Origin: Paroceanicella profunda
Lineage (GTDB): Bacteria > Pseudomonadota > Alphaproteobacteria > Rhodobacterales > Rhodobacteraceae
Assembly: GCF_005887635.2 (NCBI RefSeq)
Contig: NZ_CP040822.1
Span: 73,472-137,471, forward strand
Length of the DNA: 64,000 nucleotides
Reading direction: 5' to 3'
The translations under genes and the position numbers were made by a program. Every line of letters starts with the position of its first letter. Within the stretch, counting starts at the first letter, position 1. Below, one piece after another: positions 25,592 to 33,948 of the stretch. The notes below the pieces were generated by a model. That model was not told the DNA's origin. It worked only from the letters and a program-made list of their open reading frames with translations, and did not search any database.

Positions 25592-26023
25592 ATGGCAGGC
25601 CTGCTTCCCGTCCTGTTGCTCGGTTTTCTCGTGCCGGCCGCCCTGTTGGCCGGCGACAACACGCTGGTGGCCACCCGCGCGGTGCGCGCCTCCAGCGTGC
25701 TCGGCCCGGACGATGTCACGCTGCTGCCCGGCAGCACCCCCGGGGCCCTGTCCTCCCCCGAGGAGGCGATCGGGCAGGAGACCCGCGCCGCCCTCTATCC
25801 CGGCCGGCCGATCTATGCCGGCCAGGTCGGACCGCCGGCCCTGGTCGAGCGCAATGCCACCGTCATGCTGCATTTCCGCCAGGGAGCGCTGTTCATCTCC
25901 ACCGAGGGGCGCGCCCTCGACCGCGCCGGCGAAGGCGAAACCGTGCGGGTGATGAACCTCACCTCGCGCCAGATCGTGCAGGGCCGCGTCGCGCCGGATG
26001 GCAGTGTGGAGGTCGGCCGATGA
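25592..26023 (+). CDS. flgA: Flagellar P-ring assembly chaperone FlgA
   Basis: FlgA is a periplasmic chaperone for FlgI P-ring assembly (143 aa from this ATG). A signal peptide (LLPVLLLGFLVPAALLA) is followed by an SAF-type domain: VATRAVRASSVLGPDDV, LYPGRPIYAGQVGPPALV and the C-terminal VRVMNLTSRQIVQGRV. The ATG is chosen because AGGTGA lies at good distance; a GTG nine bases earlier overlapping the flgG stop is the alternative. It is short compared with enterobacterial FlgA but usual for alphaproteobacteria. flgI itself is not in the window. Confidence 0.9.
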   Translation: MAGLLPVLLLGFLVPAALLAGDNTLVATRAVRASSVLGPDDVTLLPGSTPGALSSPEEAIGQETRAALYPGRPIYAGQVGPPALVERNATVMLHFRQGALFISTEGRALDRAGEGETVRVMNLTSRQIVQGRVAPDGSVEVGR

Positions 26024-26778
26024 CCCGCGCCCGGATGCCGGTCCGGCTGCTGCTGCTCGGGGTCGCGCTGGCGGCCACGGGCTGTTCGCGGCTCGAGAAT
26101 GTCGGCAAGCCGCCGGAGATGACCCCGCCGGGCCGCCCGATGCCGGCCATGGCCCCGATCGCGGCCGAGCGCATCGCGCTGGCGACGCCGCGCCTGCTTC
26201 CGCCGCCCGAATCCTATGCGGCCGGTTCGCTGTGGCGCAATGGTCCGAGCTCGCTGTTCGGGGACCGCCGGGCCCAGACCCTGGGCGACATCGTCACCGT
26301 GGTGATCGAGATCGACGACAAGGCTTCGATCTCCAACGAGACCAAGCGTGACCGGACCGGCGACGAGAGCCTCAGCATTGCCGCCCTGCTCGGCCTGCCA
26401 TCGGTGGCTGACGCGATCCTGCCGGCGGGTGCGGGCCTCGACCCGGCGGCGAGCATTGCCTCCAGTTCCGGCTCCACGGGCAAGGGAACGGTGGACCGGA
26501 CGGAAAAGATCACCCTGCGGATTGCCGCCACCGTCACCGACATGCTGCCCAACGGGCACATGGTCATCACCGGCACCCAGGAGATCCGGGTCAATTACGA
26601 ATTGCGCGACCTGCAGGTGGCCGGCGTCGTCCGCCCCGAGGACATCACCCGCAAGAACGAGATCACCTATGACAAGATCGCCGATGCCCGGATCCTCTAC
26701 GGGGGCCGCGGCCAGATCACCGACGTGCAGCAACCCCGCTACGGCCAGCAAGTGGCCGACATCATCCTGCCCTTCTGA
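26020..26778 (+). CDS. flgH: Flagellar L-ring lipoprotein FlgH
   Basis: FlgH forms the outer-membrane L ring (252 aa). The lipobox LAATGC puts the lipidated Cys at residue 22. Family motifs follow: GSLWRNGPSSLFGDRRA, GDIVTVVIEIDDKA, LPNGHMVITG, DITRKNEITYDKIADARI and the C-terminal YGQQVADIILPF. It overlaps flgA by 4 bp. Confidence 0.96.
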   Translation: MTRARMPVRLLLLGVALAATGCSRLENVGKPPEMTPPGRPMPAMAPIAAERIALATPRLLPPPESYAAGSLWRNGPSSLFGDRRAQTLGDIVTVVIEIDDKASISNETKRDRTGDESLSIAALLGLPSVADAILPAGAGLDPAASIASSSGSTGKGTVDRTEKITLRIAATVTDMLPNGHMVITGTQEIRVNYELRDLQVAGVVRPEDITRKNEITYDKIADARILYGGRGQITDVQQPRYGQQVADIILPF

Positions 26779-26790
26779 GGAGATGCGCCG

Positions 26791-27315
26791 ATGAAGAAGC
26801 TCCTGCCCGTGATCCTGGTGCTGCTCGGCATCGGCGGAGGGCTGTTCGCCGGGCAGATGCTCAAACCGCCCGCTCCCGAGGAGGAGCAGGCCCATCTCGC
26901 GGTGACCGAACCTGCCCATGGCGATGCAGTGGATCACGCCGCCCCCGAGGGGGATCCGCTGGAGCCCACCCCGGTGAAGGTTCCCGAGGAGGGCTGGGAA
27001 TACAACAAGCTCGACAAGCAGTTCATCATACCGGTGATGAGCGAGACCCGGGTGCGGGCGCTGATCGTCATGTCGATCTCCCTCGAGACCGAACCGGGGC
27101 TCGACACCCAGATCGCGACCCGCGAGCCCAAGCTGCGCGACGCCTTCCTGCGGGTGCTGTTCGAACATGAGCGCAGCGGCGGATTCTCCGGGGTGTTCAC
27201 GGATCCGCGGACTCTTTCGGACTTGCGCATCAGCCTGCGCAAGGTGGCGCGCAGCATCGTCGGCCCCGGCGTGAACGATGTGCTGGTCACCGACATCCTG
27301 CGCCAGGACATGTGA
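26791..27315 (+). CDS. Second FliL-family protein
   Basis: This 174-aa protein has an N-terminal TM (LLPVILVLLGIGGGLFAGQ), an acidic Pro/Glu/His linker, and a periplasmic FliL-like domain ending in DLRISLRKVARSIVGPGVNDVLVTDILRQDM-type sequence. It differs clearly from the fliL at 18.4 kb and closes the flgF-flgG-flgA-flgH operon. FliL-family genes behind flgH occur in related bacteria. Whether it supports the stator or another basal-body step is unknown. Confidence 0.75.
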   Translation: MKKLLPVILVLLGIGGGLFAGQMLKPPAPEEEQAHLAVTEPAHGDAVDHAAPEGDPLEPTPVKVPEEGWEYNKLDKQFIIPVMSETRVRALIVMSISLETEPGLDTQIATREPKLRDAFLRVLFEHERSGGFSGVFTDPRTLSDLRISLRKVARSIVGPGVNDVLVTDILRQDM

Positions 27316-27322
27316 CAGGCAA

Positions 27323-27356
27323 GCCAGAAAGGCGGCCTGAGGGCCGCCTTTCTGGC
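27323..27356. terminator. Perfect 15-bp hairpin between convergent fliL-like gene and flgD
   Basis: GCCAGAAAGGCGGCC (27323-27337) is perfectly complemented by 27342-27356 around the tetraloop TGAG. It begins 7 bp after the stop of the plus-strand operon and lies about 65 bp before the flgD stop, so it likely terminates both directions. No U tract follows. Confidence 0.85.
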
Positions 27357-27420
27357 GCGATCCTGTCCGAACATCCCAGGCTTCTTCAGACCGACCGTGC
27401 CGGCGACAGCACGGTCGGGG

Positions 27421-28092
27421 TCAGCCCTCGGCCGCGCGCAGGATGGAAACATCCTCGCTGTCGATGCGGCTGCCGTCGGAGAGCACCAGGATGGTGCTGT
27501 CGCTCTCACGCCGGACTTCGACGACGGGGGCGAACACCTCCACGGCGCGGTTGTCGAGGAGAGCCCCGTCGAGATAGCTCTCGATGGTGAAGCTGTAACT
27601 GCCTTCGGGCAGGGTGCCGGTGGTGCTTTCCCCGTCCCAGACGATCTGCTCGGCGGAAGGGCTGACGGTCACGCGGCCGACCTCGGTGCCGGCCTCGTCG
27701 CTGACCACGAGCACCGCGAGATCGGCGCCGGAGACCGGGTCGGCATAGAGGGTGAGCGGTGCGTTGTCATAGGGGGCCGCGGCGTAGGCCCGGACTTCGG
27801 TGCCGATCCAGTCAGACAGGCCCGCGGCGGACCCGTTCGAGAGCAGTTCGGCGATGGCTTTGAGGCTCTCGTTCGCCTGCACCTGCTGCTCCACGGCCGA
27901 GAAGGAGGCGAGCTGTGCCACGAACTCGGTCGATTCCACCGGCTCCAGCGGATCCTGGTTGCGCAACTGGGTGGTGAGCAGGGTGAGGAAGGTCTCGAAA
28001 TCGGCGGTAAGGCCCCGGGTCCCGGTGCTGGTGGCCGCGGCTGCGGCGGAGGTGACCTGGGGGGAGGTGGCGGTTGTGCTGGGGATCTCCAT
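27421..28092 (-). CDS. flgD: Flagellar hook capping protein FlgD
   Basis: FlgD is the scaffold that caps the growing hook (223 aa). The conserved N-terminal block FETFLTLLTTQLRNQDPLEP, then ESTEFVAQLASFSAVEQQVQ, is diagnostic; the C-terminal half has the FlgD Ig-like/tudor segments (VWDGESTTGTLPEGSYSF). It sits 24 bp downstream of fliK, forming a hook-length/hook-cap pair. Confidence 0.95.
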   Translation of the reverse strand: MEIPSTTATSPQVTSAAAAATSTGTRGLTADFETFLTLLTTQLRNQDPLEPVESTEFVAQLASFSAVEQQVQANESLKAIAELLSNGSAAGLSDWIGTEVRAYAAAPYDNAPLTLYADPVSGADLAVLVVSDEAGTEVGRVTVSPSAEQIVWDGESTTGTLPEGSYSFTIESYLDGALLDNRAVEVFAPVVEVRRESDSTILVLSDGSRIDSEDVSILRAAEG

Positions 28093-28116
28093 GATCTGGC
28101 TCCATCGGGCTGGGGG

Positions 28117-29787
28117 CTAGAGGCGAATGTCGAGCGGTCCGTCGCGGCGCGGCGGTCCGGAAGGGGCCGGGCCGGCCTCTCCGGGAAGGGGGGAGGCGGC
28201 GGGGTCCGAGAAGGCGGAGAACCGTGCCGGCTGCCCCCCCGCAGGCGCGTGTTCGGACCGCTGTCCGGAAGAGCCGAAGGAAAGCTGGGCCCCCTGGAAC
28301 CCGGCATTGGCGAGTTCGCGCTGCAGCAGGTCCGCATGGCGGCGCAAGAGGTCGAGGGTCTCAGGCCTGTCGACGGTCACCACGGCCGTGGCGCTGCCAT
28401 CGTCGGTGGAGAGGCTGACGGTGACCCGGCCGAGTTCCGGCGGATCGAGGCGCAGTTCCACCCGGCGGCCGGCATCCCGACGGTCGATCGCGCTGACCAC
28501 CTGGGCCACGAGATCGGCCGGGCGGACCGGCAGCGGAAAGGCCGGCACGGCCGGGCCGGCGGCGGTGAGGAACCCGGCCATCCGCGGAGGGGGCAGGGTG
28601 GTGAACCCGGGATCCTCCAGCGCATCGGCCTCGGGCTCCATGTCCGGCACGGCGGTGCGCAGGACCTGCGGGGAGACCGTGGGCACTGCTGCCGGCGGAA
28701 CAGGGCTGAAAGCGGGGGCGGGTGTCGCGGCCCGGGCCACGTGCTCCGGGCCCGGGTTGCGCGGGCTGGCCTCCGGTGCGGGCGCGGGGTCCGGATCCTC
28801 GGTGGCCCGGGCGGCCTCGTGCGGGGGCACCGGTGCGCCTGCCATGACCGTTGCGGAGCCGGGCGAAGCCGGCGCGGGCGCGCGCCCGGGCAGGGTGGCA
28901 GCGGCACTGTCGCCGGAGGGACGAGGGTCCGGCCCGGCCCGCGGGGGGAGGGCGGGTTCGTCATGCTGATCTGCCGTGAGGCGGAAATCGGCGGGCGTGG
29001 CCGGACGCGCCGTGGCTGGGGCGGGTGTCGGGGTGCTGCCCGGCTCCGGCGCGGCGGTTGCGTCTTTCGTCGGGCCGGAACCGGACAGCGCCGGGGCAGC
29101 GACGGCCGAAGGCAGGGGCGCGGATGGCGGGGCGTCCTGATCGCCCGATGGCGCCGGGGTAGCGGCAATCGCCCCGGCAACCTGCCTGTCCGGGGCCCCG
29201 GCGAGGGGGACAGCGGCTGGTGGCGGCGCGGGCAGCCTGTCCGCCTGTGCAGGCGTGCCGGCGTCCTGTCGGGCGGCGAAAAGAGCCGAGATCGCGTCCG
29301 CGGCTGGCGGGCGCCCGTTCGGGGTGGCCGGCGCGGCTGGGGGAGGGCGGCCCGGAGAATCAGCGCGTCCGGCCTCGGCCGGTGCCGCGGCGCCGGCGGT
29401 TCGGAGCGGCGTGGCAACAGCCGCGGAGACCGTTTCCGCGGACAGGAGTTCCGCGAACTCTCCGGCGGGGGGGAGGGCCGCGGGAGGCAGGGTCCCCTGG
29501 GCCGCGGCGTCGGCGCCGATCTCCGCGTCGGGCCTGCGCCGGGCGGGCCGGCCGGTCCCGGCCTCCTGTGCTCCGGCGGCACCGTCGCGCGCCTGCTCCG
29601 GCGCGGCGGAGGCGCTGTCGGAGGCGGTATTTCGCGCGGCGCGGCGCGGGGTTTCGCGGCGCGCGGCCTGTTCCGTCCCGGCCTCCTGCGCGGCGGCGGG
29701 GCCGCGCGCGCCCCGCGCCTGCGTGCGGGACGGCCCGGCCGCCGTGCCGCCGGACGGCCCGGCAGATGGGAAGACGGGCACGCTCAT
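28117..29787 (-). CDS. fliK: Flagellar hook-length control protein FliK
   Basis: FliK is the secreted ruler that sets hook length and switches export specificity (556 aa). The first 420 residues are Pro/Ala-rich, low complexity. The C-terminal domain is conserved: RRVELRLDPPELGRVTVSLS, TVDRPETLDLLRRHADLLQR and LANAGFQGAQLSFG. The start at 29787 (MSVPVFPSAG) is uncertain because no strong ribosome site is visible; in-frame ATGs 72-81 bp upstream are alternatives. Confidence 0.88.
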   Translation of the reverse strand: MSVPVFPSAGPSGGTAAGPSRTQARGARGPAAAQEAGTEQAARRETPRRAARNTASDSASAAPEQARDGAAGAQEAGTGRPARRRPDAEIGADAAAQGTLPPAALPPAGEFAELLSAETVSAAVATPLRTAGAAAPAEAGRADSPGRPPPAAPATPNGRPPAADAISALFAARQDAGTPAQADRLPAPPPAAVPLAGAPDRQVAGAIAATPAPSGDQDAPPSAPLPSAVAAPALSGSGPTKDATAAPEPGSTPTPAPATARPATPADFRLTADQHDEPALPPRAGPDPRPSGDSAAATLPGRAPAPASPGSATVMAGAPVPPHEAARATEDPDPAPAPEASPRNPGPEHVARAATPAPAFSPVPPAAVPTVSPQVLRTAVPDMEPEADALEDPGFTTLPPPRMAGFLTAAGPAVPAFPLPVRPADLVAQVVSAIDRRDAGRRVELRLDPPELGRVTVSLSTDDGSATAVVTVDRPETLDLLRRHADLLQRELANAGFQGAQLSFGSSGQRSEHAPAGGQPARFSAFSDPAASPLPGEAGPAPSGPPRRDGPLDIRL

Positions 29788-29931
29788 GCCGAAACCGTGC
29801 TTTTGCCGTTCATGACAGGTACCGATTGCTCCGTTGCGGGGAAACTGCCCGGTCAGCATGCCGCGCAAGCCTTACCAATCATTTACCGAAACCGGCGAAA
29901 CTGGTGCGACGCATCGATGATGGAGCCGCGC

Positions 29932-30285
29932 ATGACCAGCCCGACCCTTGCAGCCCCGGCCTTTAGAGCCCCGGCCCCTGTGCCCGTCGCCCTGCCGGGC
30001 CCCGCCCTGCCCGGCGCGGCCGCCGGGGGGGAGGCGGCGGAGGCGCGCACTGCCCGGTTGCGCCAGGCCGCGCAGGAGCTCGAGGCGAGTTTCCTCGCGG
30101 AAATGCTCAAGGCCGCCGGGTTCGGCAAGGCGCGGGAGGGCTTCGGTGGCGGTGCGGGGGAGGATGCCTTCGCCAGCCTTCTGGTGCGGGAGCAGGCCGG
30201 GATGCTGGCGGCGCGGGGGGGTGTCGGCCTGGCCGAGCACATCTATCACGCCCTTGTCGCGCGTGGGGGAGGCGGGGATGTTTGA
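29932..30285 (+). CDS. flgJ: FlgJ-like rod-binding protein (single domain)
   Basis: This 117-aa protein is a scaffold or cap for rod assembly. The core ARLRQAAQELEASFLAEMLK and FASLLVREQAGMLAARGGVG matches the N-terminal rod-binding domain of FlgJ; the muramidase domain of enterobacterial FlgJ is absent. ATG chosen for GGAG seven bases upstream. A separate lytic transglycosylase gene at 39.2 kb may supply the missing activity, as Rhodobacter sphaeroides SltF does with its single-domain FlgJ. The stop overlaps the next gene by 8 bp. Confidence 0.82.
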   Translation: MTSPTLAAPAFRAPAPVPVALPGPALPGAAAGGEAAEARTARLRQAAQELEASFLAEMLKAAGFGKAREGFGGGAGEDAFASLLVREQAGMLAARGGVGLAEHIYHALVARGGGGDV

Positions 30286-30649
30286 GCGCCTGTCCTGGGG
30301 CCACCGGGCCCGCCGTGTGCTCTCGATGCTGGCCGAGGAACGTGGCCTGCTGCAGAGCGCGCGGCTGGCGGACCTTGTCAGCCTTTCGCAGAAGCGGGAC
30401 CGGCTGGTCGACGATCTCGCCAGCCGGCCGGGGCGGAGCGACGAGGACACCATCGCCATGCTGGAGCGCATCCGCAGCGAGGCCCGGCGCAACCAGCGTC
30501 TCATCGAGGCGTTCCGCAAGGGGGTGGAGGACGCGCGGACCCAGCTGGAGCGCATCGAGAAATCCACCACCGAGATCGGGCTCTACTCCTCCAGCGGCAG
30601 CCGCCTTCCCGACCCGCCGACCCGGGCCCGGTCCGACCGCCGCGCCTGA
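30278..30649 (+). CDS. flgN: FlgN-like export chaperone
   Basis: This 123-aa, mostly alpha-helical protein has heptad-like segments (LAEERGLLQSARLADLVSLS, EARRNQRLIEAFRKGVEDAR) and ends in a short polar tail with YSSSGS, as FlgN chaperones often do. FlgN guards FlgK/FlgL in the cytosol before export. Identity is low, so the call rests on helix pattern, size and translational coupling to flgJ (8-bp overlap). Confidence 0.6.
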   Translation: MFERLSWGHRARRVLSMLAEERGLLQSARLADLVSLSQKRDRLVDDLASRPGRSDEDTIAMLERIRSEARRNQRLIEAFRKGVEDARTQLERIEKSTTEIGLYSSSGSRLPDPPTRARSDRRA

Positions 30650-30697
30650 CCCGCTCCCCGCCCCGTGACGAGGCCGGGCGGGGGCGGGACGGCGCAC

Positions 30698-30761
30698 CGG
30701 CATGCGGGGCGCATGCCGCTTTCCGGCCTGGGCCGGAAAGGTGATCCGGGGACCGGATCAC
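30698..30761. repeat. Three contiguous perfect hairpins between flgN-like gene and sulfotransferase
   Basis: Three palindromes sit back to back: CGGCATGCG/CGCATGCCG (30698-30718, loop GGG), CTTTCCGGCC/GGCCGGAAAG (30719-30740, loop TG) and GTGATCCGG/CCGGATCAC (30741-30761, loop GGA). All stems are perfect and no base separates the units. The site lies between convergent genes, so transcription termination is the simplest role, but a triple array is unusual. Confidence 0.8.
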
Positions 30762-30809
30762 GTGCGCCCCGGCGCATCGCTCCGGCCGGATCTCCCGGGA
30801 GTGCCGGGG

Positions 30810-32261
30810 TCAGAGCCGCGGGCGCGCCCAGGCTTCGATCTGCTCCATGCCGCCGAGCGCCTCGATCAGCGGGTCGAGCCTGGTGCCGTAGCGTTTCCAT
30901 TTGTCCACCGACCGGTTGTTCACCCCCTCACGCACCTGGGCGGCCGATGCGGTGCGCACCGTGCGGGTGCTGCTGGCGGGGTCGAGGCAGGCCGGGTCCC
31001 AGTCGAGCTCCAGGAAGGCGATCAGCTCACGCACATGCGGCTCGAAATCCGTCACCATGTCCTCGTAGACGATCTCATGCATGCGCAGCGGCAGCACCTC
31101 GCGCCAATGCGCCATCACGCGCTGGTAGGCCCGGTACTGTCCGGCCAGCGCCTCAATGGTGTTGGTGTAGGAATACTGGACGTCGTTGAAGCGCTGGAAC
31201 AGGCAGGAGACGCAATTGTCGAGCGGGTGGCGGTGGATCACGATCACCCGCGCGTTCGGGAACATCCGCGAGATCAGCCCGAGCCGGAACACGTTCTCCG
31301 GCAGCTTGTCGATGAAGCGGCGGAAGGTCTGTCCGGGGGCGAAGCCGTGCACCTGGCTCATCAGGTACTGCGCCGCGACCTCCTCGACCTGGGGAACGAT
31401 GGTGCGCACGGATTCGAAGGCATTGGTGATCCGGGTGTTCTGGGAGGCCCAGTTCATCGCCAGGATCTCCGCGGTCCGGCAGCCCGAAAGCTCCCCCGCC
31501 GCCAGGATGTCCGGGTGGCGCGAGAGCACCGTCTCGGTGAAGGTCGTGCCCGAGCGCGGCATGCCCAGGACGAAGACCGGCGCCTCGCTCGGATCGCCCC
31601 CGCAGGGCTGCCGGGTCAGCGCCTCGCGGGTGTTGGCGCGGATGATGCGCTCCACGTTCTCCGAGTCGAGATTGCACTCCACCCCATAGGCCTCGCCGCC
31701 CAGCAGGGCATGGTCGAAGGCCTTGTCATACGCCTTCGCCCGATCGTAGACCTTGGCCAGCCCGTAATGGGCGAAGCTGCGCTCGACCCGGTTCAGCCCG
31801 CCTTTCTCGATCAGGCCGTGCAGGCGGTGCACGATCGGGTCGTCCGGGCCGGCATTGCTCATGGTGCAGTAGTTGTACATCGGGTTGATCTTCTCGGGCT
31901 GCATGTCGATGGCCCGAAGCATCATGCGGCTGGCCTCCTCCAGCTCCCCGGCGAAATAGAGAAAATTCGCGTAATTCCACCAGCGGCTCGGCTCGTCCGG
32001 CTTGAGCGACAGGCTCTCGCGCAGGATGCGCAGGCCGCGCGCCGTCTCGTCCATGTTGCACAGGCTGGCCCCGAGATAGAACAGCAGCCCGGAATTGCGC
32101 GGATCCTTCTTCAGCGCGCGCTCGAAACAGGCCACCGCCTCGGCATACTGGCCGCGGCCCATGTGCTTCACGCCTTCCTCGAAATGGCGCACGCCATAGC
32201 GATGCTTCTTGGAGACAGGCTGCGCCTTCACCTTCGGCTTCTTCTGCTGGATGACCCGCAT
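30810..32261 (-). CDS. TPR-repeat sulfotransferase adjacent to flagellin
   Basis: This 483-aa protein has TPR repeats at about 25-200 (QYAEAVACFERALKKDPRN, LRILRESLSLKPDEPSRWW) and a sulfotransferase domain from about 228. The PAPS 5'-phosphosulfate loop is VLGMPRSGTTF and a 3'-phosphate-type strand follows (RVIVIHRHPLDNCVSCLFQR). It would transfer sulfate from PAPS to a protein or glycan hydroxyl. The ATG at 32261 has GAGGAG upstream; an ORF extension of 39 codons lies in the fliC promoter region. It is divergent from fliC, so flagellin or its glycan is a possible substrate (inference). Confidence 0.88.
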   Translation of the reverse strand: MRVIQQKKPKVKAQPVSKKHRYGVRHFEEGVKHMGRGQYAEAVACFERALKKDPRNSGLLFYLGASLCNMDETARGLRILRESLSLKPDEPSRWWNYANFLYFAGELEEASRMMLRAIDMQPEKINPMYNYCTMSNAGPDDPIVHRLHGLIEKGGLNRVERSFAHYGLAKVYDRAKAYDKAFDHALLGGEAYGVECNLDSENVERIIRANTREALTRQPCGGDPSEAPVFVLGMPRSGTTFTETVLSRHPDILAAGELSGCRTAEILAMNWASQNTRITNAFESVRTIVPQVEEVAAQYLMSQVHGFAPGQTFRRFIDKLPENVFRLGLISRMFPNARVIVIHRHPLDNCVSCLFQRFNDVQYSYTNTIEALAGQYRAYQRVMAHWREVLPLRMHEIVYEDMVTDFEPHVRELIAFLELDWDPACLDPASSTRTVRTASAAQVREGVNNRSVDKWKRYGTRLDPLIEALGGMEQIEAWARPRL

Positions 32262-32608
32262 CTCGCGCTCCTCTTCCGCGCCCCTGTGGCGCGGGGGAAG
32301 GCTAGGGGCAAATCCTCGCCTCAGGGTTAACGGATCCTCTCGCCGAAGCCCCGGTATATCGTTGTAAGTTTTAAGCAATTCCCGGAGCGCGGTAAGACTC
32401 CGTTATGGATTCTGGGCGAGTTTCCGGACTGCGGCCCGGGATGGGTTGGCGCAGACCGGGCGAGGGCACGGCACGGACCGACAGAAGGTCGTGCCTGCGG
32501 ACCTCTCGCGGAACTGCACACGTCAGAATGGCGGCTCACGGGCCGGGAGCAAACCCGGCCACCCATCACATGGGGGTTAAAACGCCCCCCGCCAAAGGAA
32601 GACGAAAC
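32262..32608. promoter_or_regulatory. Divergent sulfotransferase/fliC intergenic leader
   Basis: These 347 bp contain relatively AT-rich patches (GTTGTAAGTTTTAAGC at 32361-32376; GGGTTAAAAC at 32574-32583) and isolated TTAA half-sites without a proper partner. An element GGTTAA-N11-GCCGAAGC (32325-32349) loosely recalls sigma-28 spacing but matches poorly. AAGGAAG before the fliC ATG is the ribosome site. No gene is seen. Confidence 0.4.
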
Positions 32609-33820
32609 ATGTCCTCGATCCTCACGAATACCAGCGCAATGGTCGCGCTGCAGACCCTGAACTCCACCAACAAGAACCTCGCGATGACCACGAACGAGAT
32701 CTCGACCGGCAAATCGGTCGCGACCGCGCGGGACAACGCCTCGATCTGGGCCATCGCCCAGACCATGCAGACCGACGTGGACGGCTTCTCGGGCATCTCC
32801 GACGGCCTGAACACCGGCTCCGCCGCCGTCGCCGTGGCCCGGACCGCGGCGGAAACCGTGACCGGCCTGCTCGGCCAGGTGAAGGAAAAGATCATTGCCG
32901 CGCAGGACCCCGCGTCCGACCGCGCCAAGCTGCAGACCGACATCGACCAGCTCGTGCAGCAGGTCGGCTCCGTGGTCGACGCCGCCCAGTTCAACGGCCT
33001 CAACCTGGTCGATGGCACCAACGGCAGCATCAACGTGCTCGCCTCGCTCAACCGCGACAGCTCGGGCAATGTCACGGTCGCGAACATCCAGGTGAGCGGC
33101 CAGGACCTCGGCTCTGCCGCCGGCACCGCGCCGACCGGCTTCTTCGCCGTCGGCAACGGCACGACCTCGGCCAATGGCACCAGCTTCGGCGGCATCATCG
33201 ACTCGGGCAGCGGCACCAACACGCTCGTGCTCGACTCGGCCAACTTCACCGCCGCCCTGGGCGGCGAGAAGATCTCGATCACCATCGCCGGGCAGACGGC
33301 AACCTACACCGTCACCGCCAATGACATGGACACCACCAACGGGTCGGACCCCAACACGGTGATCATGTCCAAGGTGGCCGACAAGATCAATTCGCTCGGC
33401 ATCACCGGCCTCGTGGCCACGATGGGCACCGGGGCGATCACGCTCACCAACACCGGAACGATCGACTTCGCCTTCTCCGGTGAGATCACGGCCCCCGGCG
33501 CGGGTGGCCTCTCCGGCCTCGCCGGCATCGATGTGAACGCGGATGCCGCCGGTGCGCTCGCCGCGATCGAACCGCTGATCCAGACAGCGATCGACGCCTC
33601 GGCCGCCTTCGGTTCGGCCCAGGCCCGCATCGACATCCAGAACGAATTCGTCGGCAAGCTGACGGACTCGCTCAAGACCGGCATCGGCGCACTGGTCGAT
33701 GCGGACATGGAAGAAGCCTCGGCCCGCCTGCAGGCCCTGCAGGTGCAGCAGCAGCTCGGCATCCAGTCGCTCTCGATCGCCAACCAGGCGCCGCAGAACG
33801 TTCTGTCGCTGTTCCGCTGA
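32609..33820 (+). CDS. fliC: Flagellin
   Basis: This is the filament subunit (403 aa). The N-terminal D0/D1 region has SSILTNTSAMVALQTLNSTN and SVATARDNASIWAIAQTMQ; the C-terminal D1/D0 has the FGSAQARIDIQNEFV-type motif and ends in QSLSIANQAPQNVLSLFR. The middle (about 150-320) is Thr/Gly/Ser/Asn-rich and variable, exposing many hydroxyls. FlaF and FlbT genes follow. It is the only flagellin gene in the window. Confidence 0.97.
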   Translation: MSSILTNTSAMVALQTLNSTNKNLAMTTNEISTGKSVATARDNASIWAIAQTMQTDVDGFSGISDGLNTGSAAVAVARTAAETVTGLLGQVKEKIIAAQDPASDRAKLQTDIDQLVQQVGSVVDAAQFNGLNLVDGTNGSINVLASLNRDSSGNVTVANIQVSGQDLGSAAGTAPTGFFAVGNGTTSANGTSFGGIIDSGSGTNTLVLDSANFTAALGGEKISITIAGQTATYTVTANDMDTTNGSDPNTVIMSKVADKINSLGITGLVATMGTGAITLTNTGTIDFAFSGEITAPGAGGLSGLAGIDVNADAAGALAAIEPLIQTAIDASAAFGSAQARIDIQNEFVGKLTDSLKTGIGALVDADMEEASARLQALQVQQQLGIQSLSIANQAPQNVLSLFR

Positions 33821-33830
33821 TCCGATGAGC

Positions 33831-33852
33831 GGGGCGGGCTCCGGCCCGCCCC
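33831..33852 (+). terminator. Hairpin directly behind fliC
   Basis: GGGGCGGG pairs perfectly with CCCGCCCC around CTCCGG, 10 bp after the flagellin stop. A second weaker stem (GGCGG...CCGCC) follows within 40 bp. It probably terminates or stabilises the abundant fliC mRNA while allowing some read-through to flaF. Confidence 0.65.
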
Positions 33853-33948
33853 GGCCTGACCGGCCGGCGGCTCCCCCGAGGGATCCGCCGCGCCGCCGGG
33901 CCTCCCCCGGGATCCGTCGCGTCACCTGAAGGAGCGAGGACCGAACGA

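Noticed and set aside
27397..30285. Open frame of 962 codons on the plus strand opposite flgD and fliK
   Set aside because: Only its last 117 codons (the FlgJ-like protein) look real; the rest is antisense to two conserved flagellar genes.
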